A stretch of DNA of 64,000 bases. Origin: Streptomyces sp. Sge12 (GTDB taxonomy: Bacteria; Actinomycetota; Actinomycetes; Streptomycetales; Streptomycetaceae). The stretch covers positions 4,934,501-4,998,500 of the forward strand of contig NZ_CP020555.1 in assembly GCF_002080455.1 (NCBI RefSeq), read 5' to 3'. Of the stretch, positions 1 through 7,101 are shown one piece after another (the first letter of the stretch is position 1; every line of letters begins with the position of its first letter). The position numbers were made by a program, and so were the translations under genes. Below the pieces are notes generated by a model that was not told the DNA's origin, made no database searches, and saw nothing but the letters and a program-made list of their open reading frames with translations.

Positions 1-1
1 A

Positions 2-628
2 GTTGGCGACGTCAAGGTCGTCATGTCGGGCGCCGGCGCGGCCGGTACCGCCATCCTCAAGCTGCTCCTCGCGGCGGGCGTCAAGAACGCGGTGAGCGCC
101 GACATCCACGGTGTCGTGCACGCGGGCCGCCCCGACCTCGTCGACGCCGCGGCCGACTCCCCGCTGCGCTGGATCGCCGACAACACCAACCCCGAGGGCT
201 ACACGGGCACGCTGAAGGAGGCCGTGGTCGGCGCCGACGTGTTCATCGGCGTCTCGGCCCCGAACGTGCTGTCCGGCGAGGACGTCGCCGCCATGGCGGA
301 GGGCGCGATCGTGTTCGCGCTCGCGAACCCGGACCCGGAGGTGGACCCGGCCGTCGCCCGCCAGACCGCCGCCGTCGTCGCCACCGGCCGTTCCGACTTC
401 CCGAACCAGATCAACAACGTGCTGGTCTTCCCGGGTGTCTTCCGCGGTCTGCTGGACGCTCAGTCCCGCACCGTGAACACGGAGATGATGCTGGCCGCCG
501 CGAGCGCGCTGGCGGACGTCGTCGGCGAGGACGAGCTGAACGCGAACTACATCATCCCGTCGGTGTTCAACGACAAGGTCGCCGGTGCGGTCGCGGGTGC
601 CGTCCGCAAGGCCGCCTCGGGGGCGTGA
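2..628 (+). CDS. NAD(P)-dependent malic enzyme, C-terminal part (5' end outside window)
   Basis: This is the C-terminal 208 residues of a malate oxidoreductase, which oxidatively decarboxylates malate to pyruvate in the cytoplasm. The reading frame is open from base 2, so the gene starts upstream of the window. What remains is the Rossmann NAD-binding half: a GAGAAG dinucleotide loop at the start, then the family segments around FALANPDPEVDP and FPNQINNVLVFPGVFRG, and a C-terminal NYIIPSVFNDKV motif. The N-terminal malic domain with the catalytic Tyr and Lys is not visible. It is followed by a 340-base gap and the hup gene on the same strand. Confidence 0.93.
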   Translation, partial: VGDVKVVMSGAGAAGTAILKLLLAAGVKNAVSADIHGVVHAGRPDLVDAAADSPLRWIADNTNPEGYTGTLKEAVVGADVFIGVSAPNVLSGEDVAAMAEGAIVFALANPDPEVDPAVARQTAAVVATGRSDFPNQINNVLVFPGVFRGLLDAQSRTVNTEMMLAAASALADVVGEDELNANYIIPSVFNDKVAGAVAGAVRKAASGA

Positions 629-968
629 GCCCCGCTGTGACGGCCCTCACGACGCGCTGATCCCGGCGCGTCGCGAGATGCGGGCCCGACGGGCCGCCTC
701 TAGGGTTGCGGGGATGCCCGCGAGGTCCGCGGTCCGCAGCGGCGTGTGAGCGAGGGCGTGGACGGAGCGTCACCGCGGCGTGACTGTGGCGCTTTTCGTG
801 TGACCCCGACGGGTGCCGGATTGGCTTTCCCGCCGCTGGTGGGGGCAGGATGCGTAACCGGGCGAGAGGGTCTGACGTTCAGACCCGGGTCCGGGGACTG
901 TCCTAGGGCCCTGGCAGCATCGGCTTCGATCTCACGCCTCTAAGGCAAGTTGAACACGGGAGTACAAC
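629..968. other. Intergenic region upstream of hup, no gene seen
   Basis: These 340 bases contain only short frames with no recognisable product. They should hold the hup promoter. No convincing -35/-10 pair could be fixed by eye. Sequence just before hup is slightly less GC-rich, and GGGAG at about 958-962 is the hup ribosome site. Confidence 0.5.
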
Positions 969-1250
969 ATGAACCGCAGTGAGCTGGTGGCCGCTCTGTC
1001 CGAGCGCGCCGAGGTGACCCGCAAGGACGCCGACGCCGTTCTGGCCGCGCTCGCCGAGACCGTCGGCGAGATTGTCGCCAAGGGCGACGAGAAGGTCACC
1101 ATCCCCGGCTTCCTGACCTTCGAGCGCACCCACCGTGCCGCTCGCACCGCGCGCAACCCGCAGACCGGCGACCCCATCCAGATCCCGGCCGGCTACAGCG
1201 TGAAGGTCTCCGCGGGCTCCAAGCTCAAGGAAGCCGCCAAGGGCAAGTAA
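969..1250 (+). CDS. hup: HU family DNA-binding protein
   Basis: A 93-residue nucleoid-associated protein of the short Streptomyces HU class (HupA/HS1 type), without the long Lys/Ala-rich tail of HupS. It binds and bends DNA as a dimer. The N-terminal helices are MNRSELVAALSERAEVTRKDA, and the HU signature GFLTFERTHRAARTARNPQTG lies at residues 46-66 with the beta-arm and its conserved Pro. The ATG is preceded by GGGAG at a good distance. It is convergent with murA, with two strong hairpins in between. Confidence 0.97.
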   Translation: MNRSELVAALSERAEVTRKDADAVLAALAETVGEIVAKGDEKVTIPGFLTFERTHRAARTARNPQTGDPIQIPAGYSVKVSAGSKLKEAAKGK

Positions 1251-1310
1251 GTCCTGCCCCGGCGCCGAGGGCCGCACAGGTCTTTGGAACGGCAGTAGCA
1301 CGCAGAACGA

Positions 1311-1349
1311 CGATGGGCGGTCACCCCCGGGCGGGGTGGCCGCCCATCG
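1311..1349 (+). terminator. Probable terminator of hup
   Basis: The left arm at 1311-1327 pairs with the right arm at 1333-1349 over 17 bp with one G-T type mismatch and a 5-base loop. It lies about 60 bases after the hup stop. There is no U run, as is common for Streptomyces terminators. Confidence 0.6.
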
Positions 1350-1481
1350 GCCTGTCCGGGGCCGGTCCGGCCCCGGTGGTCCGGGGCGGTCCGGCAGGCC
1401 CTGTGAGGCCCCGTCAGGGCCCTTGGCGGGGCCCCGGTATGCCCGTGGCATGCCCCACCCGGCCGCAGGAGGCCACGAGAA

Positions 1482-1517
1482 AGCCCCCCGGGCCCTGTGC
1501 GGGGCCCGGGGGGCTGT
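1482..1517. terminator. Bidirectional hairpin terminator between hup and murA
   Basis: A perfect 14-bp stem (1482-1495 with 1502-1515) with a 6-base loop sits 45 bases beyond the murA stop on the minus strand. It is followed by a short T-rich stretch on the plus strand. Its position between convergent genes suggests it stops transcription from both sides. Confidence 0.7.
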
Positions 1518-1562
1518 TGCGTACGTGCCGCGCGCGGCACGGCTCGTACGTCCCGTTACGGC

Positions 1563-2906
1563 TCAGACGAGGTCGCCGCCGGGGAGCTCGACCTTCGCGC
1601 CGAGTTCCACGAGCTTCTCCATGAAGTTCTCGTAGCCGCGGTTGATCAGGTCGATGCCGTGGACGCGCGAGGTGCCCTCGGCGGCCAGCGCCGCGATCAG
1701 GTACGAGAACCCGCCGCGCAGGTCGGGGATGACCAGGTCGGCGCCCTGCAGCTTGGTGGGGCCGGAGACGACCGCCGAGTGCAGGAAGTTGCGCTGGCCG
1801 AAGCGGCAGGCCGAGCCGCCCAGGCACTCGCGGTACAGCTGGATGTGAGCACCCATCTGGTTGAGCGCGGAGGTGAAGCCGAGCCGGGACTCGTAGACCG
1901 TCTCGTGGACGATCGACAGGCCGGAGGCCTGCGTCAGGGCCACGACCAGCGGCTGCTGCCAGTCGGTCTGGAAGCCGGGGTGGACGTCCGTCTCCAGCGC
2001 GATGGCGTTGAGCGGGCCGCCCGGGTGCCAGAAGCGGATGCCGTCGTCGTCGATCTCGAACGCCCCGCCGACCCGGCGGAAGGTGTTCAGGAAGGTCATC
2101 ATCGAACGCTGCTGGGCGCCGCGCACGTAGATGTTGCCGCCGGTGGCGAGGGCCGCGGAAGCCCAGGAGGCGGCTTCCAGACGGTCCGGGAGGGCCTTGT
2201 GGTTGTAGCCGCCGAGGCGGTCGACGCCGGTGATCCGGATGGTCCGGTCGGTGTCGACGGAGATGATCGCGCCCATCTTCTGCAGGACGCAGATGAGGTC
2301 CTCGATCTCCGGCTCCACCGCGGCGTTGCTGAGCTCGGTGACGCCCTCGGCCAGGACGGCCGTCAGCAGCACCTGCTCGGTCGAGCCGACCGACGGGTAG
2401 GGGAGGCGGATCTTGCAGCCGCGCAGGCGCTGCGGGGCTTCCAGGTACTGGCCGCCCTCGCGCTTCTCGATGGTCGCGCCGAACTGGCGGAGCACGTCGA
2501 AGTGGAAGTCGATCGGCCGGCCGCCGATGTCGCAGCCGCCCAGACCCGGAATGAAGGCGTGGCCGAGCCGGTGCAGCAGGGGGCCGCAGAACAGGATCGG
2601 GATGCGTGAGGAGCCCGCGTGGGCGTCGATGTCGGCGACGTTCGCGCTCTCGACGTGGGTGGGGTCGAGGACGAGTTCGCCCGGCTCCTCGCCGGGACGG
2701 ACCGTCACCCCGTGCAGCTGGAGCAGCCCGCGGACGACGCGCACGTCACGGATGTCGGGAACGTTGCGCAGCCGGCTGGGTTCGCTGCCGAGCAGAGCGG
2801 CGACCATGGCCTTGGGCACGAGGTTCTTCGCACCACGGACACGGATCTCGCCCTCGAGCGGGGTACCGCCGTGGACAAGCAGTACATCGTCACTGATGCC
2901 GGTCAT
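1563..2906 (-). CDS. murA: UDP-N-acetylglucosamine 1-carboxyvinyltransferase
   Basis: MurA makes UDP-GlcNAc-enolpyruvate from UDP-GlcNAc and phosphoenolpyruvate, the first committed step of peptidoglycan precursor synthesis in the cytoplasm. The 447-residue product has the EPSP-synthase fold. It begins with the typical GEIRVRGAKNLVPKAMVAALL segment, where the Lys-Asn pair binds substrate. The catalytic cysteine is C125 in GGCDIGGRPID, so fosfomycin sensitivity is expected. The frame extends 20 residues upstream, but the ATG at 2906 gives the family N-terminus (MTGISDDVLLVHGGTPLEG) and was chosen. It stands alone, divergent from yqgE. Confidence 0.96.
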   Translation of the reverse strand: MTGISDDVLLVHGGTPLEGEIRVRGAKNLVPKAMVAALLGSEPSRLRNVPDIRDVRVVRGLLQLHGVTVRPGEEPGELVLDPTHVESANVADIDAHAGSSRIPILFCGPLLHRLGHAFIPGLGGCDIGGRPIDFHFDVLRQFGATIEKREGGQYLEAPQRLRGCKIRLPYPSVGSTEQVLLTAVLAEGVTELSNAAVEPEIEDLICVLQKMGAIISVDTDRTIRITGVDRLGGYNHKALPDRLEAASWASAALATGGNIYVRGAQQRSMMTFLNTFRRVGGAFEIDDDGIRFWHPGGPLNAIALETDVHPGFQTDWQQPLVVALTQASGLSIVHETVYESRLGFTSALNQMGAHIQLYRECLGGSACRFGQRNFLHSAVVSGPTKLQGADLVIPDLRGGFSYLIAALAAEGTSRVHGIDLINRGYENFMEKLVELGAKVELPGGDLV

Positions 2907-3169
2907 GAATCTCGCGTTCCGGAGAGGGGTGGGCAGGGGGCCAGGGAAAAGGGTAAGGGTCACCACCCCCTTGTTCGTAAGGCCGACGTGGCCGTAGGAC
3001 TGTCATGAATTCGGCACAACACCCTCCGTATCCACCACATGGCGGAGTGTTGCGTTCCGCCTACTCCGTCCGTGCGCGCTCCTCGCTGCTGCCGTGCGCC
3101 CTGAGCTGCGGGCGATCCGATCTCCGCGCCCGCTCCCCCTAATCGGCCGATGTGCGGGATCATGGCGGC

Positions 3170-3730
3170 ATGACCGAGGTGTCCTCCCTCACAGGGCGGC
3201 TGCTCGTGGCCACCCCAGCCCTCGCGGACCCGAATTTCGACCGCGCGGTGGTGCTGCTGCTCGACCACGACGAGCAGGGCTCCCTCGGCGTGGTCCTCAA
3301 CAGGCCGACGCCCGTGGGCGTCGGCGACGTCCTGCTGCCCTGGGCGCCCCTGGCGGGCGACCCCGGTGTGGTCTTCCAGGGCGGGCCCGTGGCGCTGGAC
3401 TCGGCCCTGGGCCTCGCGGTCATCCCGGGCGAGGAGGGTCCGCTGGGCTGGCGCCGCGTGTACGGGGCGATCGGCCTGGTCGACCTGGAGGCGCCGCCGG
3501 AGCTGCTGGCCGCGGCCCTGGGAGGCCTGCGGATCTTCGCGGGTTACTCCGGCTGGGGACCGGGGCAGCTGGAGACGGAGCTCGGCGAGGGCGCCTGGTA
3601 CGTGGTCGAGTCGGAGCCCGGGGACGTGTCCTTCCCCGACCCGGAGCGGCTCTGGCGGGCGGTGCTGCGCCGCCAGCGCAGCGACCTCGCGATGGTCGCC
3701 ACCTATCCGGACGACCCGTCGCTCAACTGA
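3170..3730 (+). CDS. YqgE/AlgH family protein
   Basis: A 186-residue protein of the UPF0301 (YqgE/AlgH) family. The biochemical role is not established; AlgH was named from Pseudomonas alginate regulation. Family hallmarks are the start LTGRLLVATPALADPNFDRAVVLLLDHDEQGSLGVVLNRP, the middle FQGGPV, and IFAGYSGWGPGQLETEL. The ATG at 3170 gives the usual short N-terminus; a frame start at 3152 adds six residues. It is followed 29 bases later by the DUF3039 gene and is probably co-transcribed with it. Confidence 0.9.
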   Translation: MTEVSSLTGRLLVATPALADPNFDRAVVLLLDHDEQGSLGVVLNRPTPVGVGDVLLPWAPLAGDPGVVFQGGPVALDSALGLAVIPGEEGPLGWRRVYGAIGLVDLEAPPELLAAALGGLRIFAGYSGWGPGQLETELGEGAWYVVESEPGDVSFPDPERLWRAVLRRQRSDLAMVATYPDDPSLN

Positions 3731-3759
3731 CTGGCGCGGGGTTAAGTACCCTGGGTTCC

Positions 3760-4044
3760 ATGAGCACTCTTGAGCCCGAGCGCGGGACTGGCACGGGGAC
3801 CCTCGTAGAGCCGACGCCGCAGGTGTCGCACGGTGACGGCGACCACGAGCGCTTCGCCCACTACGTCCAGAAGGACAAGATCATGGCGAGCGCCCTCGAC
3901 GGGACCCCCGTCGTCGCGCTCTGCGGCAAGGTCTGGGTACCGGGCCGGGACCCGAAGAAGTACCCGGTCTGCCCCATGTGCAAGGAGATCTACGAGTCCA
4001 TGGGCCCCGGTGGGGACAAGGACAAGGGCGGCAAGGACAAGTAG
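3760..4044 (+). CDS. DUF3039 domain-containing protein
   Basis: A 94-residue actinobacterial protein of unknown function. Residues 30-80 form the conserved block: HYVQKDKIMASALDGTPVVALCGKVWVP, then PVCPMCKEIYE. Three cysteines (one in ALCGK, two in CPMC) look like a partial zinc knuckle. The tail is Lys/Gly/Asp-rich. It follows yqgE closely and is followed by a good hairpin terminator, so the two may form an operon. Confidence 0.88.
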   Translation: MSTLEPERGTGTGTLVEPTPQVSHGDGDHERFAHYVQKDKIMASALDGTPVVALCGKVWVPGRDPKKYPVCPMCKEIYESMGPGGDKDKGGKDK

Positions 4045-4078
4045 TCCGACCCCCGGCCCCCCTTTTCCGCAGGACCGA

Positions 4079-4117
4079 GACCCCCGGTGCGCGCCACAGC
4101 GCGTCCGGGGGTCTTTG
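4079..4117 (+). terminator. Terminator after the DUF3039 gene
   Basis: A perfect 9-bp outer stem, GACCCCCGG at 4079-4087 with CCGGGGGTC at 4105-4113, is extended by further GC pairing inside and followed by TTT. It lies 35 bases after the stop codon. Confidence 0.75.
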
Positions 4118-4211
4118 CCGTGCCCGCACGGCGCGTTAGGGTCGGCGCCACGAGCGCCCTGCGGAACGAGCGTTGCGCAGCGCGCAACACGTGGTCGTGA
4201 AGGGCTGACGC

Positions 4212-5897
4212 ATGGATCTGATCCCCGCACCGCAGGCCGTACTCCTCGACGAGGACGGGCGCCGCTTCGCCTTCGGACCCGAGCCGGTCCTCGACGCCGG
4301 GCCGGGCGCCGGGTCCGTCGCCCGCTGGCTGCGGCGGGAGCTGGGAGCGGCCACCGGCTGGGAACTGCCCGGGGTCGGGGCGGGTGCCGGGAACGGGTCC
4401 GGGAGCGGGTCCGGGTCCGGTTCCGGGGCGGGCGCGGTCGCGGAGCTGCGGCTGCGGATCGACCCGGGCGTCGCGGGGGACCGGGGCCCGGAGGCGTACC
4501 GCCTCGACATCGGCCCGGACGGGGCGGAGCTGGCGGGCGCGACGGCCGCCGGGCTCTTCTGGGGCGCCCAGACGCTGCGTCAGCTGCTGGGGCCCGACGC
4601 GTACCGCAAGGCGCCGCTGCCGGGCCGCACGTGGAGCCTGCCGTACGCCTCCGTCGCGGACGGCCCGCGCTTCGGCTGGCGCGGGATGATGCTCGACGTG
4701 GCCCGGCACTTCATGCCCAAGGACGGGGTGCTGCGCTACATCGACCTGCTCGCCGCCCACAAGCTGAACGTCCTGCACCTGCACCTGACCGACGACCAGG
4801 GCTGGCGGATCGAGATCGAGCGGTACCCGCGGCTCACCGAGGTCGGCGGCTGGCGGCCGCGCAGCCGCCGGGGCCACCGGGCCTCGCCGCAGTGGAACGA
4901 GACCCCGCACGGCGGCTTCTACACCCGGGACGACATCCGCGAGATCGTCGCGTACGCCGCCGAGCGGCACGTCCGGGTGGTCCCGGAGATCGACGTACCG
5001 GGGCACTCGCAGGCCGCGATCGCCGCGTACCCGGAGCTGGGGAACACCGACGTGGTCGACACCGCCGCCCTGGGGGTGTGGGACGACTGGGGGATCACCG
5101 AGAACGTGCTCGCGCCGACCGAGGCCGTGCTGCGGTTCTACGAAGGCGTCTTCGAGGAAGTGCTCGAGCTGTTCCCCGTGGAGGTCTCGCCCTTCGTGCA
5201 CGTGGGCGGGGACGAATGCCCCACAGCGCAGTGGAAGGCCTCGGCGGTCGCCCAGGAGCGGATCCGCGAACTGGGCGTGGACGGGGAGGAGGGGCTGCAG
5301 TCCTGGTTCGTCCGGCACTTCGACGGCTGGCTCGCCGCACGCGGGCGGCGGCTGATCGGATGGGACGAGATCCTGGAGGGCGGGCTCGCGGACGGCGCCG
5401 CGGTCTCCTCGTGGCGCGGCTACGCGGGCGGGATCGCCGCCGCCGAGGCCGGGCACGACGTGGTCATGTGCCCCGAGCAGCAGGTGTACCTGGACCACCG
5501 GCAGGCGGGCGGCGCGGACGAGCCGATGCCCATCGGGTACGTGCGCACGCTGGAGGACGTGTACCGCTTCGAGCCGGTGCCGCCGAAGCTGTCGGCGCAG
5601 GCCGCCGCCCACGTGCTGGGCGCGCAGGCCAACGTCTGGACCGAAGTGATGGAGAACCAGGACCGGGTCGACTACCAGGTGTTCCCGCGGCTGGCGGCCT
5701 TCGCCGAGGTGGTCTGGTCGTCGCAGCCGGCGCCCGAGGAGCGCGACTTCGCGCGGTTCGAGGGGCGGATGGCCGCGCACTACGCGCGGTTGGCCGCGCA
5801 GGGGGTCGATTATCGGCCGCCGGGCGGGCCGTTGCCGCGGCAGCGGCGGCCCGGAGTGCCGGGGCGCCCGATCGAGGGCGCGCCCCCGAACGTGTGA
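4212..5897 (+). CDS. Beta-N-acetylhexosaminidase, glycoside hydrolase family 20
   Basis: A 561-residue GH20 enzyme that removes terminal GlcNAc or GalNAc from chitin fragments and glycans by substrate-assisted catalysis. Residues 1-150 are the small N-terminal GH20b domain, interrupted by a Gly/Ser/Ala linker at about 55-75 encoded by short repeats. The barrel carries HLHLTDDQGWRIEIERYP, VVPEIDVPGHSQAAIAAYPEL and the catalytic pair D334-E335 in HVGGDECP. No signal peptide is visible, so it may act on imported chito-oligomers. AAGGG before the ATG supports the start. It fits functionally with the GlcNAc PTS genes 40 kb downstream. Confidence 0.94.
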   Translation: MDLIPAPQAVLLDEDGRRFAFGPEPVLDAGPGAGSVARWLRRELGAATGWELPGVGAGAGNGSGSGSGSGSGAGAVAELRLRIDPGVAGDRGPEAYRLDIGPDGAELAGATAAGLFWGAQTLRQLLGPDAYRKAPLPGRTWSLPYASVADGPRFGWRGMMLDVARHFMPKDGVLRYIDLLAAHKLNVLHLHLTDDQGWRIEIERYPRLTEVGGWRPRSRRGHRASPQWNETPHGGFYTRDDIREIVAYAAERHVRVVPEIDVPGHSQAAIAAYPELGNTDVVDTAALGVWDDWGITENVLAPTEAVLRFYEGVFEEVLELFPVEVSPFVHVGGDECPTAQWKASAVAQERIRELGVDGEEGLQSWFVRHFDGWLAARGRRLIGWDEILEGGLADGAAVSSWRGYAGGIAAAEAGHDVVMCPEQQVYLDHRQAGGADEPMPIGYVRTLEDVYRFEPVPPKLSAQAAAHVLGAQANVWTEVMENQDRVDYQVFPRLAAFAEVVWSSQPAPEERDFARFEGRMAAHYARLAAQGVDYRPPGGPLPRQRRPGVPGRPIEGAPPNV

Positions 5898-6192
5898 CAA
5901 GCAGGTGACGATGCGCACCGGAACCGAAAGGGAACGGGAACGGAACTCTGCCTCAATTTCCGGCTATACGGGGAAAACCGGGCAATCGGGGAGGAGGGTC
6001 GCCGAAGGCCGCGCGACGGGGCCCCGCACCCCGTACGGGACACCGCGCGCGGCGGCGGGGGCGGTGGGCGGACCCTCGCGCCGGGCGGCCCGGAAGATGT
6101 GCCAGAGTTGCCACGTCCCGGCGGTGAGCACGTACCGTACGGCGGACAGGCGTGAGCGCCGGGGACCGGGACATCGGGAAGGGGCAGCTGGG

Positions 6193-7101
6193 TTGACCAC
6201 GCACGCACCGCACGCACTGGATTCACCTCAGGGGCCGCAGGGCCCGCAGGCGGCGCAGTCCGTGACGCTGCCGGCCTCGCTCGACGAGGCCGTGGCGGCG
6301 CTCACCGCCATGCCCGCCGCCGTGCCGGTCGCGGGCGGCACCGACCTGATGGCCGCCGTCAACGCGGGGCTGCTGCGGCCCGCCGCCCTGGTGGGCCTGG
6401 GCCGGATCAACGAGATCCGCGGCTGGCAGTACCAGGACGGCCACGCGCTGCTCGGCGCGGGACTCACGCACGCACGGATGGGGCGGCCGGATTTCGCCGC
6501 TCTGATCCCCGCGCTCGCGGCCGCGGCCCGCGCCGCAGGCCCCCCGCAGATCCGCAATGCCGGCACCCTCGGCGGCAACATCGCCACCGCCGCGCCCACG
6601 GGTGACGCACTGCCCGTGCTGGCCGCGCTGGAGGCCGTACTCGTCATCGTCGGCCCGGGCGGGCAGCGGGAGATCCCGGTGTCCTACCTGCTGGCCGGGC
6701 GGGAGATGCTGCGGCCCGGTGAGCTGATCGGCTTCGTGCGGGTGCCGCTGCTGCACGCGCCGCAGGTGTTCCTGAAGGCCACGGGCCGTACCGGCCCGGG
6801 TCGCGCGGTGGCCTCCGTGGGGCTCGTCCTGGACCCCGCGCGCCGGGGCGTGCGCTGCGCGATCGGCGCGGTCGCCCCGATGCCGCTGCGGCCGCTGGAG
6901 GCCGAGCAGTGGGTGGCCTCGCTGATCGACTGGGACGGCGGGCGGAGCCTGGCCCCCGAGGCGCTGGAGGCCTTCGGCGAGTACGTCGCGGCGGCCTGCG
7001 TGCCCGACCAGGGCGAACCGGTGGCTCCCGGAGTACTGCATCTGCGGCGGACGGTGGCCGTGCTGGCGCGCAGGGCCCTCGGGAGGGCGCTGACCTCATG
7101 A
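6193..7101 (+). CDS. FAD-binding subunit of a xanthine dehydrogenase/CO dehydrogenase family enzyme
   Basis: The 302-residue CoxM/XdhB-like flavoprotein subunit passes electrons from the iron-sulfur subunit to an acceptor. FAD contacts are visible as VAGGTDLMAAV (about residue 50) and TLGGNIATAAPTGDALP (about 130), both intact. The start is inferred as the TTG at 6193, which has GGAAGGGG upstream; the frame is open much further upstream but reads low-complexity sequence. It is the first gene of a tight operon and overlaps the iron-sulfur subunit gene by 4 bases. Confidence 0.85.
   Translation: MTTHAPHALDSPQGPQGPQAAQSVTLPASLDEAVAALTAMPAAVPVAGGTDLMAAVNAGLLRPAALVGLGRINEIRGWQYQDGHALLGAGLTHARMGRPDFAALIPALAAAARAAGPPQIRNAGTLGGNIATAAPTGDALPVLAALEAVLVIVGPGGQREIPVSYLLAGREMLRPGELIGFVRVPLLHAPQVFLKATGRTGPGRAVASVGLVLDPARRGVRCAIGAVAPMPLRPLEAEQWVASLIDWDGGRSLAPEALEAFGEYVAAACVPDQGEPVAPGVLHLRRTVAVLARRALGRALTS

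Larger units (their letters stand above)
1251..1562. other. Convergent intergenic region between hup and murA
   Basis: The 312 bases between the two convergent genes contain no coding sequence that can be supported. They hold two long perfect or near-perfect hairpins, annotated separately, with a repetitive G/C-rich tract between them. Confidence 0.6.

Noticed and set aside
1497..2609. Long plus-strand frame antisense to murA
   Set aside because: Shadow frame of a clearly conserved gene; the translation is Gly/Arg/Asp-rich and lacks any domain.
3990..5918. 642-residue minus-strand frame antisense to the GH20 gene
   Set aside because: Produced by high third-position GC; the opposite strand has a complete GH20 enzyme with catalytic residues.
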